Of a stretch of 64,000 bases of DNA, positions 1-12,357 are shown piece after piece; position 1 is the first letter of the stretch; each line of letters opens with the position of its first letter. Position numbers and translations under genes: made by a program. Source of the DNA: Desmodesmus armatus (taxonomy: Eukaryota; Chlorophyta; Chlorophyceae; Sphaeropleales; Scenedesmaceae). The stretch covers positions 722,352 to 786,351 of the forward strand of contig VIIQ02000827.1 of NCBI GenBank assembly GCA_007449985.2. Reading direction: 5' to 3'. The notes below the pieces were generated by a model. The model saw only the letters and a program-made list of their open reading frames with translations, did not search any database and was not told where the DNA came from.

Positions 1-116
1 TTGCAATGGCTGACAGGGGAATCGTGGGACTGTGAAATGATTGCTCCAGTGGTCAATTGCTCCGCTTGACTATTCTCCGTTGCTTTGGCATGTTATGTTC
101 TCTTCCTGTGCCGCAG

Positions 117-3100
117 GTCCAGATCAAGACTGCCGGCATGCACGAGCACGCCGAATACGGCGGTGCCGCCCACTGGCAGTACAAGGAGGTCCTCTGGGGC
201 TCGGCACCCGCAGCAGCAGCAGCCGTCGACAACGTGGAACGCAACGTGGTAGCGGCGGCAGCCGCCGCGGCCGCCAGCAGCAGCTCGTCTGGGCAGCAGC
301 AGCAGCAGCAGCAGCAGGTGGCGCTGGGTGAAGCAGTGGCTGCTGCAGCAGCAGCTGCCAGACTTGCGTCCAATGTCCAAGTCCTGCCGACCGTCCTGTT
401 CACCTTTGACGATGACGGTCAGCTTGTGAGCAGCAGCGGCAGCAGTAGCGGCAGCAGTAGCGGCAGCAGTATGACCCCTGCCAGCCTGGCAAGCTATGAG
501 GCAGAGGATCGGGTGCTGTCGAGGCCTGCTGCTGCCCGCACCCTTGCTGCTGCTGGTGTGGCAGCTGCTGCTCCTGCTACCCTCGCAAAGCAGAGCGTCG
601 CCGCTGCCACAGCAACAGCAGAGCGTCCCGTAGGGCGAGCTTCAGGGTTTAGGGCACAGCTGGTTAGCAGGTTGCGGTCCCCACAGCAGCTGCTGTCGTC
701 TGCTGCAGCTGCGAGGCAGCAGGAAGTTGCCTCCAGCTCCGGTGCTGTGAGTACACTGGAGCGGCCGGTTTTGCCTCGGCCCCGGCAGGAGCAGCAGAGT
801 GAGCTGAGGCTTCAGCCCTCCCCGCCACCTCCACCCCAGCAACAGGCGCAGGTGCAGCAGCCCCAGCAGCCCCAGCGCCCAGTGCCTGCAGTGTATGTGG
901 GCCAGCCAGTGCTCCGTATATCAGACCGCCTGCGGTACGGAGTTGTACTGGTGACAAACGGAGCCGGCAGCAGTGGCAGCAATGGCGGCTCTCCGCTGCT
1001 GCAGCTCAGCCCCAGGGGCGCTGCCGCTGAGCTCGGGTTTGCGGCAGCGGCAGCGGCGGCTGGCAGCAGTGGCAGCAGCAGCGCCCGCAGCAGCAGCTCC
1101 ATCACCTGTGTCATCATGAGCGGCGGCACCAACCCTGACCATCCCTGGCGTATGCCTGACTATGGGTTTTACGAGCAGTTGCTGCAGTATGCGTCTGCGC
1201 AGGGCTGGTCTAGGGCAGGGCAAGGGGACTGGCATGCGCGGCTCGAGGAGTATGAGTGGTGCAGGGACGGCAGGTGAGGCTGAGCAACCCACTGATGCTT
1301 GCATGCTGCTGCGCATCAGTGGGTTACATGCCAACACAACGAAGAACGGGCAAGTGAGCTTGCATACTGTTGCCTGAGGCAGCCCATGTTTGTGGGTGCC
1401 TGCTTGCGCAGTGGGCCCTTTTGTTGTGTTTGCCAGATGCCCAATGCTTGTGGAAGCAGGAGCAAAATGAAGCAAAAGCACAGCGCTTTGCAGCTATGTC
1501 CCGGGGTTCACATGTCAATGCTCACTGCAGGTGTCCATTGTTGACACCCAACTTGCATCCAACGGGCACATGTTGTCAGTCAGCTGACAAGTGGGATTGT
1601 GTGTCATGAATGTGCAGGTGGCATCGGAGGGACCACATGGGCTACCTGCACCCCCACACTACCCTCACTCTTTTGGAGGGCTACGAGCAGGACGCAGTTG
1701 AGGCAGCAGCAACTGCTGCCGCCACTGCCACCCCTGCTGCCGTCACCCCTGCTGGCACCTACAGCTTGCAAGGCGCCAGCAGCAGCACCAGCATCAGCAG
1801 CAGCAGTGCGACGATGGTGATGCAGGCACAGGGGCTTCTGGCCCGCAGTGAGTCAGGTAGTCTCACGCGCGTGGCTCCTGCTGCTGGGTCGCGGTCTGCC
1901 CCGGATGCAGCTATGCTGAGGCATAGCTGGGCTACTGGTGGGGCCGGCAGCTCCTGGAGGCAGCAGCAGCAGCAGCAGCAGTCGACGGCGGCTGCAGCAG
2001 TAGCAGCTGTCGCTGCCACTGCGCAGCCGGCATCTGCTCCCGCCACTAGCAGCAGCAGCACAGACGAGCAGCAGGAAGCGCCAGCAGCAGTGGCGAGTGG
2101 AAGCCTTGATAGTGTTAGCATGGATGGGGACGGCGGCGGCAGCAGCGGCGGCGACGGCAGCAGTGACGGCGGCCAGCCTGTGTTTGCGGGCACCGCTGCC
2201 ACGGGGTCTGACATGGCTGCCACTGCTGCTAAGGCTGCTCAGCTGCGCAGTGTGATTGAGTGGGGCCTGGAGGCGTACGGGGTGAATGCAGCCGGGTCAG
2301 AGCCGAGCAGTGAAGTCTCTGTGGTCGTCTGGCCAGGTGGGTGGGGTGTGGGAGAAGTAAACTTGAGAGTGCATGTAAGGAGAGGGGTGGTAGACAGATG
2401 CAGGTTGTGTGCAAGTTGAGGATTTTGCCAGTATAACGCATGTGTAGGGATGTTGGCAGCCGTAGGTCTGAGGGTCACCTACTGCCGTAGGTCCGTAGAT
2501 CTACCCCGTATTGGCGTAGTTCCGTATTTCGTAGGCGTAGACAGCAAGGGCAACTTTTCTGTTAGGGCACCAGTTCCTATTCTGAAAATTGGAAGTGGTT
2601 TTATGTCTTATATACAACTTACTTCTGTAAAAACGGCCAGCTCTTGAGCCTATACAACCCAGATTGTGGCAATTCACTGTCAGCAGCAGCATCCTCAGCA
2701 GTGCAGGGTGGTCAGCTGATACATACGTGTGCGGTACATGTGCTGTATAGTGCTGATGCTATAATATGATGTCAACATGTCATCATCATCCAATTTGTTC
2801 CAGCATACCCATCACACCAGGGCACCTTGATCACCTCGTGATCATGACGAGGAACTGGAGCTAGAAGCAGCCATCCGCACTGCTGGATGCCGCATTCTAG
2901 ATTTTTACGACTTCATACTTTTACAGCATAGTTTGCGCAGCCCTGCTCTGCGCATGTAGCAGGTCAACGCGTTTCCGTGGGTAACGGCCGTAGGTGCAGA
3001 CCGTAACCGCCGTAGGTGCCTACGCACCCTCACTACGGTGCCAAAACGCACCTACGCCGTATTCTACCCCGTAGACACCTACGCCGAGGGACCTACGTCT

Positions 3101-3601
3101 ACGCCCTCAACATCCCCACGCATGTGTCGTGGAAGGCATTGCAAGGCAAGGGAACTGGCAGGGCAGGCCTCCCTAGGGGACCACCACAACAACAGCAGGG
3201 GACTTGGTTTGGAGTCTGTAGAATATTCCCTCAAGGCTCCTACTGCTGTGTGTATGTGCGCAGGAGGCAGTATTGAGGATGTGCCCCGTGGGACCACTGC
3301 TGGGCAGATCCTGCGTGAGAAGGGAGTGTTCGCCATCATGGACGCCACAGCAGGTGCTGCCAGCAGTGACAGCGATGCAGAGTTGGGGCCTGATGCCTTG
3401 GTGGCTGAACTCAGCAGCAGCAGAGGCAGCAGCAGCAGCAGCAGCAGCAAGGGTGGCCGTTCGCGGCGGCAGCAGCGGCAGCAGGCAGGTTTGGCGGCTC
3501 ACGCCCAAGTGGTGAATGTGAACAACCGGCTGGTGTCTGAGGATACCGTGTTGCAGGATGGAGATCTTGTCATTTTGGCACGTGAGAAGATCAAGATCTG
3601 A
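117..3601 (+). CDS. RSH: RelA/SpoT homologue (ppGpp synthetase), 3' part with C-terminal TGS domain
   Basis: Exons 117-1273, 1618-2336 and 3264-3601 join in frame (738 codons with stop); the 5' exons lie left of the window. RSH enzymes make, and some degrade, (p)ppGpp from GTP/GDP and ATP, in plants and algae in the chloroplast. The first visible residues include MHEHAEYGGAAHWQYK, the conserved end of the synthetase fold. Further on, EYEWCRDGR|WHRRDH is rebuilt across intron 1, and VVWPG|GSIEDVPRGTTAGQI across intron 2. The latter opens a TGS domain that ends VNNRLVSEDTVLQDGDLVIL, nine residues before the stop at 3599. Ending at TGS without ACT resembles plant RSH2/RSH3 (from memory of the family). 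Between synthetase core and TGS, and inside TGS, lie long Gln/Ala/Ser tracts that inflate the protein. The hydrolase domain cannot be judged. Family is certain; subtype is not. Confidence 0.9.
2458..3105. repeat. Intron 2 of RSH: clustered CCGTAGGT-type repeats at both ends, possible MITE
   Basis: Two clusters of the short word cgtag/ccgta(ggt) occur at about 2458-2545 and 2985-3105, inside the 927-bp RSH intron. The left cluster is mostly in one orientation. The right cluster contains both orientations, for example the local palindrome gtaggtgcctac. The roughly 440 bp between them looks unrelated and is richer in A+T. Arrays of short subterminal repeats around a non-coding core are typical of non-autonomous DNA transposons. 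I found neither clean terminal inverted repeats nor a target duplication, so this is only a suggestion. Confidence 0.4.
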
Positions 3602-6096
3602 GCAGGGCGACCCTTGTGCCATGGCGCGCCTTGGGGTTGGGGTTGGATGCTGTTAAATCAATATCTATGTGTGGCGATGGTTTGTAGCTGTGCTTAGCAG
3701 GATTGGGCACTTTTTGCTGATTGGATTGTGATGGGGTCGTGGCTTGACTAGGATAGACTAGGGCAGGATTTAGCTGTTTGAAGTAGCTTAGAGTCTGCCT
3801 GTTCAGCACATGGGTGTGTGCGCAGGTGGCATACAGCCTAGCAGAACGCTTTCTTGTACACTACCTACTATCTGGTGCTGTGCCCGCAGTGAGCTGAGAG
3901 TGTGTGGTGGAGCAATGGGTCTTCTGCAGTATGATGCTGGAATGCAAGGGTTGGTGGGGCATGTGTCTATCCGCGCTTGCTGTTCCTGACTGTTGCTATG
4001 CTGAGAGTGGGGTGTGCGGCATGTGATGGGTGTGTCATTGGTCGTGCTGGTGCAGCACCGGTGCCGCACCCTGTGCTGGCCAGTTGCCGGCCAAAAAGAG
4101 CTTGCTTTCGAGTGGTTGTGACTGCATCGCTTGCAGCACCGCACTGCTGCCCACCTGGTGCATCCCTTGCACCACCATCATTGGACACTCTTGATTGTGT
4201 TGCTGGGAGTTGCGGGCCTGTCTATATGGGCTCTGATGTCTTTGTGTCCCCTTGCTGCTAGCAGCAAGTAGCAAGCTGACAGCACTGTACACCTGCGCAG
4301 ACATGCACCTGCAATGCAGCACAGCTGTATGTCTGCTGGGCCATCCTATCCTGGTATGAGAGAGTTTGGCGTCTGCCTGTGTAGTGACAGCACCAGGGAG
4401 TGGGCGAGGGTGTGTGGGGGTGAGTGCGCGCGATCAGGGGTGTGAGCGCTCAAAGGTGTCTCTACGTGTGCGCCTGCGGTACAGTCAATGCCAGGAAGTG
4501 TATAGCTGTCTTTGTGTCAGTGTCCTTATGCCTGCATTGAATTGCACCTGTGCACTTGGTGGCGCATTTCCTGCGCCACGCGCACCATTCTTATGGCAGC
4601 AGCAGCTGTGCTGTACGCCCCCCTTGGCTCTTTGGTGTGTTTCTTGATGTGACTGGCGTGAGGTGTGTGTTGCATGCTTCAACAAGCACCCCCGTATGCA
4701 CAGCGGCACACCAAACGGGTGTTCCGCTGATGGCTTGCTGGTACACGTGGCCGTGCAGGCGGCAGGCTTTGTCAGCCTCTGGGGTTTCAATTGGCCATGC
4801 TGCACACACAATTGGAAGCTGTCGTTGTACATGCATGCATGGCAGAATGTTGGCAGGAGCCTGTGAAATGCATGTCCTGGTGTTTGCTGCCCGGCCTGCG
4901 GGTGCAAGTGAGTGTCTCATGGCTGATGGAGTCATGTCATGTGGCCGTTGGCATGTGGCGGATGTGCACGATATGAGCAAGGCTTTGCTCACAGTGCTGC
5001 TGCCTGTGCTCAGCAGCAGCATCAGAGTGTGGTTGTACAGCACGCATGTGTCACATGTGCACGCATGCCAGCTTGTCAAGTGTACCATCATATCGTTGTG
5101 CAAGTTGGTTCAGGGAGTGCGCAGGGTTGGAGCGGTTGGGGACGTACAGCATGTTGTTGGTTGCTCCTGGCAGTTTTGGTGGCTGTTTGTGGCGGCCCTG
5201 TACCATCAACATCATAGCCTGGCAGGCTGAGCTTCTTCAGAGTTGATCTGCCACATGCTTGTACACCACATCTTGTCAACTTATATTGGTTGCAGGATAC
5301 TATCCTGCAACTATGGCATGCTGGTCGCCTGGGTGATGCCAGGCTGCCCTCCCAGTAGGCCGCATGCAAGCAGGACTGGTCTGAGTGGTTGTGTGGTGGC
5401 CCTTTGTGGGGCCTTAGCATTTGTGCATGCTGCCGTGCAAGGCTGTAAATTTCCAAGGCTACTGCTCTCTTCAGAAGTGTCGCAGCGTACCTGCATCAGC
5501 TGTGTGACAGCTGAATTGTGTGCATCTCTCACGGTCACATGACTCAAATCGATTGCTGTGCGACACTATTGGGTGCTGTAACTGTGGAGGTCTCTAACAA
5601 CAGTCCTGTGAGTCTGAAAGTGAAACCCAGGAGACCCCCTAGCAGTGGGAGCTTGTGGCAATCCTGAACAGTGCCTTGGCCTGCGACTGCCTTTGAGAAT
5701 ACGAACGCTGTTGAACAGCCAGACCATCCAGCCTGTATGCTGGCGCCTATGAATGCCTGGTCAACCATGTCACAGTATTGTAATCATCCAGAAAGAAAGA
5801 TGCCATAGTCTGCCTGTGTCCCTTGCAAACACAGCACAAGCACATCACACAGCACTATGCTTGCATGTTGTGATGTCGGCATGACCACCAAGCTGTGAGA
5901 GTATAACTGATACGTCTCCATGCAGCGAGGGAGCAATCTGAGATCGCAGAAACGGGTCTTTTCGGACTTCAGGCACCGTTAAACCCAAACCGCGTAACAC
6001 ATCTCGGATCGAGTAAGGTAATAGGGAGCGAGCAGACGCTTGTGTGTAGCCGTGCCACTCCTCAATCACCAATCCCGCCTATCTCCAGTCGCAAAT
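3602..6096. other. RSH 3' UTR and LHCB4 upstream region, no gene seen
   Basis: No reading frame here looks like protein. The plus strand is strongly T+G-rich (tgtg/gctg) from 3602 to about 5580, as in the 3' UTRs and introns of the neighbouring plus-strand genes, so much of it may be RSH 3' UTR. Candidate TGTAA polyadenylation signals lie at 5444-5448 and 5577-5581. The last 500 bp would then hold the LHCB4 promoter and 5' leader; I see no clear TATA box in it. Confidence 0.4.
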
Positions 6097-8403
6097 ATGG
6101 CTTTCAAGCTGCCATCCTTCGGCAAGGGCAGCACAGCTGCCAAGCCCGCAACTAAGAAGGCCGGCACCGTCAGCAAGAAGCCTGTGACTGTGAAGAAGGC
6201 TGGCACCGTCAGCACCGGAACCCGCAAGGGCGGTGTTGGCTACAGGTCAGTGCAGCAGCGAATTGCCTTTGCATCTGATGGTTTGGCAAGTTGGGACCCC
6301 ATGAGCTCACGTAAGCCCGCATTGCGACCCGCAGGAAGTACCAGGGCGATGCCCTGTGGCTCCCAAACACCACCAGGCCCGGATGGCTGGATGGCTCCCT
6401 GCCCGGAGACAGGGGCTTCGATCCCCTTGGCCTGGCTCGCCCCAGCGACTTTGTGCAGATCGGTGTTGATGAGAACGACATCAACGCTGCCAAGAACTTC
6501 AAGGCCCGTGTGGACGGCACCTTCCAGGCACAGCCTGACCAGGTGACAGAGACCCGCCTGGCTCCCTACAGCGAGGTCTTCGGCCTGCAGCGCTTCCGCG
6601 AGTGCGAGCTGATCCACGGCCGCTGGGCCATGCTTGCATGCCTGGGTGCCATCGTTGCTGAGGCCACCACCGGCGTGTCATGGTGAGCACAGCCTGGCAC
6701 CAAGATCAGTAGAGCAGCAACAGCAGTAGCCACAGCAGGAGGGAGCAATTGGAGCAGCAACAGCAGTGGGAAGGAGCCTATCGTTTGTTGTGTCAGCCCA
6801 GGCACAGGAAGTCAGCATGGGGCCCCTCAGCACACAGCGTTGGGGACCTGTGCTGTTGTGAGATCTCGCCATTGGGACAGGCTGGCGCACGGACTGTTCG
6901 GCAGGGGGGGATGGAGCACAGCATACTGTTGTTGCAAGTGTCCTGTGGTGTATTGAAACAGCAGGGGCACATTGCATGCTGGTTATGGTTGTGCCTGCCC
7001 CTGCAGCTGCTGAATATCTGTCTATGCAATGATTAGCAATCAAGCACTGTAGGGGTGTGCATGAGGCGCCTCCTGCTGGGATGTTTGGATAGTTGCATTA
7101 GATCTGGACACCCTATTCACCCTTTGTTGCATTGTTGTCCCTGCACGCCACCTGCATTGGTCTTGCTCATTCCAACACCTATCTCTCCTGCCGAACCCCC
7201 TGGCCATCGCTGTGGAACGCACACAATACCAATCGTCCTGACTGGGCGCGAGCCCACACCTCTAGATTCACGTAGCTGACCCTGCTCTGCCCCTTTCCCC
7301 CACCCTGATCCCCCTCTACCTTCTATCTGCTCCAGGGCTGAGGCAGGCAAGGTTGAGCTGGACGGTGCCACCTATGCCGGCTTCTCCCTGCCCTTCTCAA
7401 TCACCCAGCTGGTGTGGATTGAGGCCATCCTGGTGGGTGGTGCTGAGATCTACAGGAACACAGAGCTGGACCCAGAGAGGCGCCTGTACCCAGGTGAGGA
7501 GGAAGGGACAAAATCACACACTTGATATTGCTGGTTGTAGGTCCTGTGGAGCTTGACTTGCTTGCCTTACCTGCAGAAAGGGGATGCTGGTAGCGCAGTG
7601 ACAGGGTGACAACTGACTGCGCTGCAAAAGGCAGGCAGGGGCGCAGCTGGGCACATGCTTGTGGTCATGTCGACAGTGGGGTGATGTGGGGAAGCAGGCG
7701 GAGCAGCCATGGTGTTGGGAAGGGTTGATCAGCAGGCGCTGTGGTGCTGTGCTGCAACCGCTGCTCCTGGCCCTGGGCTGCTGGTTCCCTGGATGAGCCT
7801 GCATGGGTGCTGTTGTAGGGTGCTGGCATGAAATGAGCATTCTTCATGTTGCACATGCTGCACCTTGACTCCTGTGGTGCCTGTCCTTGCACAGTTTGTG
7901 TGACATTCTGTGCCCTGCGTCGCCTGTGTCTCTGCGTGTGTTTCTTCAGGTGGCTACTTTGACCCTCTGGGTCTGGCCAGCGACAACGACGCCGAGAAGG
8001 TGTTCCGCCTGAAGACAGCAGAGATCAAGCACGCTCGCCTGGCGATGGTTGCCTTCCTGGGTGAGTAGCTTCAGCAGCACAGTTCCTTTGAGGACTGCAA
8101 GCTGTCCTGCAGCTTGATCTTGTGTGCGTGTACCATCAGCCAGCTATATGACAGAGCCTGAGTTACACAAACCCCGCGCAGGGCGCAGCGTGTACAGCAG
8201 GGCGTGGCATTCTTGGGGCCTAGGACCTACTGTGTTGTGTGGAGTGTATTGGAAGTGTGTTCAAGCACCACATCAACGCTCACCCGCTCTGCATGTTGAT
8301 CTGCTGTGTACACCTGTCATGTCCTGCAGGCTACGGAGTGCAGGCTCTGTCCACCGGCGAGGGTGCCCTGGGCTCCCTGGCCCGTTTCGGCGAGAGCTTC
8401 TAA
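6097..8403 (+). CDS. LHCB4: CP29, minor chlorophyll a/b-binding antenna protein of photosystem II
   Basis: Five exons, 6097-6245, 6335-6682, 7336-7493, 7950-8060 and 8330-8403, give 279 aa. CP29 is a monomeric thylakoid antenna linking trimeric LHCII to the PSII core; in Chlamydomonas it also takes part in state transitions and is phosphorylated at its N-terminus. The identity is clear: [20 protein letters not shown], then [17 protein letters not shown], helix B with [39 protein letters not shown], and helix A with [20 protein letters not shown], ending [17 protein letters not shown]. The Glu/His/Arg ligands of the chlorophyll-binding helices are intact. The Lys/Thr/Val-rich first 50 residues match the transit-peptide-like start that Chlamydomonas CP29 keeps. 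The start is the ATG at 6097, which has this N-terminus; an in-frame GTG further upstream (6040) adds nothing recognisable. Confidence 0.97.
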
Positions 8404-8886
8404 GCTGTGTTGCCTCCATTGCATCCCGTGTGTGTTGAGAGTCCCTGGCCACCACCATGCAGCTCCCTGCAGCAGCAGCATCACTCCCGCACAGCTGGAC
8501 CTTTCCCCCGAGCCTGCTGTTGGCAGCTAGGGCAGGGGCTGCTTGTGCTGGTGGTGGTGGGGGCTGCAGCAATCAGTGTGTTTGTAGAGGGTTTTGTCTG
8601 TTCGTTGTGTGTTGTGCCGCAGTGCTTGCAGGCCTGAGCTGGTGAGCAGAGCCGCTGGCTTTTGTGGGAATGCTGTGAGGCATTTCATCCGCAGCTCGGC
8701 ATCAGCTGCATTGCAACGCTGTCGTATAGACATGCATGGGTGTCTCAGTGTGTGAATGCTCGAGCAGCGGACACCGTGGTAGTTGCAGCAGGTACTGAGA
8801 GTGTAAATAGAGAGCAGTTTTGGGTCCAGGCCTGTCCTTTTTGTGTTTCGCACCTGTTCTGGGCAATATGTGCTTGTGAGCAGCCT

Positions 8887-8912
8887 TGTAATTGCAGGTG
8901 CACCTCCTGTAA
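8887..8912 (+). terminator. Candidate LHCB4 polyadenylation signals (TGTAA twice)
   Basis: TGTAA occurs at 8887-8891 and 8908-8912, about 490 bp after the LHCB4 stop, at the end of a T+G-rich stretch. TGTAA is the usual polyadenylation signal in chlorophycean algae. After about 9300 the plus strand turns C+A-rich, which fits the end of this transcription unit. Confidence 0.45.
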
Positions 8913-11325
8913 CATCCCCGCAACATGTTTCTGGTAGTTCACACAGCCAATTTACGTGTGGGTATCATGGTCATAAAAGACAGTCTGTGGCGTGCTTATG
9001 AGCAGCACAAGGTCCCAGCTTATGAGCAGCAACGTTTCTATGAAGCGGCCGTACTCATTGTGACTAAGATTGTGAATGCTCAGCTGCAAACAAGTTGCAA
9101 CACAAGAGTACTGTGGCACATGCAGCAGCTGCAGCATGTACACTGGGAGGTGCCATGTCAAAATTTCCTGGGTCAACAGTATATCATGGTTGTGGTGGCT
9201 GGCAATGCAGAGCATCAGGTGATCAATACAAACATGGTTACCTCTGCAGCAAGCTGGCGGCATCACAGTAACATCGTTCCAAGTAAGGCAGCAACGGTTA
9301 CGCCCTACTTATGAGTTCCGCAAAGCAGGTTCTGCAAAGCAGTACCCCGTGTGGCAAGGTTATTTGCGATCACCCAAGAACGATTGCACTGAGGGCAAGC
9401 CTGGAAGGCTGCCAACAATGGTCAGCCACCATGACAGCATCAGCACAGTGTGGTCCCCCGGTTCCGGGCACTGTCTCATCAGCACAGTGTGGTACCCTGA
9501 TGTGCAGGCAGCAAGTGTGGAGCTACCAGAGGCCTCTGCATGGCAAAATGAACACCAGCGCCCCTGCAGGAGGCATGGGTGGCACTGGGCCAGAATGGTG
9601 ATGTTTGACGGCTGTGCCAGCTGCATCCAACGGTTGGGTGTGGCCACAGATGATGGGCAGGGGTTTGTTGGCACCTGCTCAGCCAGTCAGCCAGGTACTC
9701 ATGGGGTTGCAAACGTTGCAAGCAGCAGGCACTCCCCATGCGCCGGTGGCCTCATTTTGTATTACAGGACTGCTCAGCAGTAGTACAGCTGTAGTACAGC
9801 TTGTGCCTGCCGAGATGGTATGGTTTCATCCCCTGGCACAGCACACCTGCTAGCTGGCCACGCACATCATATGAGTGGACACACAGTCACTCCGGCTGAC
9901 GAGCCTACGAGCAGGGTCTTGCGCACAGATCTGCAGCAATCACTGCCAAACATGACCCACATGTGTCAACAGTTGCGAACAGTGGGGAACAAACAACCAG
10001 CCTGCTAGTGTTCCAGCCAGGTCCATGATGTGATCAGCCAAGAAGGGGCTGTTACCGGGTTGGGGTTACATGAAGGTCAGATGGAAAGCACCAGGGTTGG
10101 CATTCACATGTGTGACATGACACAGGAACAAGGGTGCATGCTGTTGCACACTCCAGCACCAGTAACCCTGATGATGGCCACTCAGCACCAGCAACACGTG
10201 TGCACAAGATTGGCTGAGCGGCACACAACAAGCTTGCTCGTGCGCCCTGGCAATGCTGGGGCAATTGCACCACAGAAGCAGCATTGACCAGCTAGCAACA
10301 GCTGCGGTTCCAACCAAACAATCAACCCATGTGGCGCTGCACAACAGAACCCGTGCTACCTTAACCCCCACACTCCACAAAACAGAGCGCAGAAAAAGAC
10401 TGGTCGCGCAGGGGAGACATATTGCATGCGCTGCCTGCAACACCACAAGACAGTGGCACCAAAGCAGCTACACGCCCCTAAGCGGGCAAGCGCTTGCACA
10501 TCTCGACACACACCAGGCGAAGCAGCCGCTACAGCAGCGAGTGGAATTGCCCCGGCAGTCCATGAGAATGCTGAGAGGACCTGCCTCCCTTCTGAGACCA
10601 CCACCAACCCATGTGTGTCCCCAACCCAGAGCATGGTGCTGCCATGACCTGATGGCTCTCCTACAACCACTGAAGGGCGCCAGCACTGCACTTGGCCTGT
10701 GCAACAGCTGGTTGCTGGGCTGGCTTATGCAATACAGCAGGCACAGAATCACAAGCTGATGCTAGGTGTGGCTCATCCACGTGACGCAGGTAGTAGTCAT
10801 ATAATCCTGTGCAAGGCACAACAAAGTGCAGTGAAGTACAAGGCAGCAGGTCAAATTAGACAGCAGCGACACATGACAAACATTGGGTGCTGTAGCAGCA
10901 GCACTGCGGCCATGCTGACACTGCACTGGCCCACTCCTTAGTAAAGGGCCCTGCAGCACTGGCAGCCATGCATGTGAGGAGGGCAATTAGTCACGCACAG
11001 CTGGTCATGGCTACTTGCACAGCGCGGCCCCCTAGCAGCGGGGCACCACTTTGATGCACAGGAACACAGCCAGACTGCTTTGAAGAGGGGAAACACTGCA
11101 GGTAGTGGGGCACAGGTGAGAACATGGTACCTTGTGGCGTGACAGCTCGTATGGGCGCACGACGGCGATTTGCGTACCGACAGACATGTAATCCTGTAGT
11201 CTAGAGCACGATGAGCCTATGCCACCCATTCACTGATGTACAACGACAACGACGTCAAAAGCAAAGAGGCACCCAAACTCATCAGAGTGAGATCCAGCCG
11301 CAACACCCCCGGCGTACTATGTTAT
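8913..11325. other. Region without a recognised gene; composition suggests minus-strand transcription
   Basis: From about 9300 the plus strand is rich in C and A (cagcacc, acaca). This is the mirror image of the T+G-rich noncoding parts of plus-strand genes in this window. By that rule it may be 3' UTR or introns of a minus-strand gene starting near 12360. On the minus strand, a short piece at about 11120-11290 reads DEFGCLFAFDVVV and then DYMSVGTQIAVVRPYELSRH after an acceptor-like cag. It looks coding but is unrecognised. A 20-bp imperfect direct repeat (atcagcacagtgtggt...) occurs at 9438 and 9478. Confidence 0.3.
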
Positions 11326-12357
11326 TCACGAGCAGGGGTGCCCTACAAACTGGATGCTGTGGAAAGACCTCCCCATGAAGGCGCACAACCTACTAGCACA
11401 AACCGAGCACTTGCTCCGACACTGTTGCACACGGTTGACAGTCAAACATGGCCAACTCCACCAGCTACACCCAGCAAACAGCCGGACTGTGTGTTTGGGA
11501 CTGAGTGGGGTCGGACCACTCAAGCAGCACTTTACAGGTTTGTGCCACAGATGCCCTCGTCCCTGGCTAATCAGATGCGAGTTGGGTGTGCTGCGCCCAA
11601 CGTGAGGCAGGGCCTGGTGCCACAGCCGAGGAAACAAACGAGTGGGGTACGAAAAAGGGCATGCATGCAGCAGAGCAGCTGCCCCACTGTGACACTGCTG
11701 CAGTGGCTGCTGTGCTGTGCGACACGAATGCTGAGGCCACAAGCATCCCAGGTCGTGTGGCCGCCCCCAACACGCCGGTAGGGAACCAAATTGGCAATCC
11801 CGGGCTGGGCCTTTGAAGAACAAACGAAGTGACACACAGCTGACGCTGCCCAACCACGCAACTCCCCCCGCGGGGTGACGATGTTGCACGGCTTGCACTC
11901 TGGCCTCCAGCTTTGTGCAGGTAGAGCAGTAGTAACAGGCTTCCCTGGCAAACAGCACAGCAGCAGCAGGCAGAGGTGCATGGGCAAGCACGAATGAAAG
12001 CAGCATTTAAGCCCTGCTTGGTGCAGCCTGCTGGGAGCCTGCTGCAGCAAACAGAGGCAACGGGTTGCTGCAGAAGGCATCCTCCCAGGCAATCTTACCC
12101 GCAGCACCCCAGCTCCAGACCCGCGACGCTGAAGCTGAGGTATCTCTCCCACAAGATGAGCCGTGTTCGTGTGCTTCTGCAAGGCCCGGGGGAAAGCAAG
12201 CTGGCTAAGGCCACGACACCGCTGAGCAACCCAGCATAACTTGTAGCCCCCTGCGCAAGCTCAGCACTCACCCATGATGACGGAACAGAGATAAAGGAGA
12301 CGCGCCCGCACTTGCTGCATCCCTTGAACAGCTATGGGGGATGCACCGAATGCGCAT
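11326..12357 (-). CDS. Possible spliced gene, unrecognised
   Basis: On the minus strand three pieces join in frame through good splice signals: 12357-12272 (ATG start, donor GTGAGT), 12176-12099 (acceptor cttgcag, donor GTAAGA), and from 11944 downward (acceptor tgccag). The joined reading includes LILWERYLSFSVAGLELGCC followed by EACYYCSTCTKLEARVQAVQ. The third piece is open to 11326 but its true end is unknown; the Cys-rich start looks like protein, the rest less so. Further exons may lie at 11120-11290. The C+A-rich flank at 9300-11000 supports minus-strand transcription. No family was recognised, and chance assembly of open pieces cannot be excluded. Confidence 0.3.

Noticed and set aside
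53..403. Minus-strand frames rich in Ala/Cys over the first RSH exon
   Set aside because: Antisense translations of GCA repeats; the plus frame has the conserved RSH motif.
4550..5230. Plus-strand open frame of 226 codons after RSH
   Set aside because: Cys/Val/Trp-rich translation of T+G-rich DNA; other frames in the region are equally open; best read as 3' UTR.
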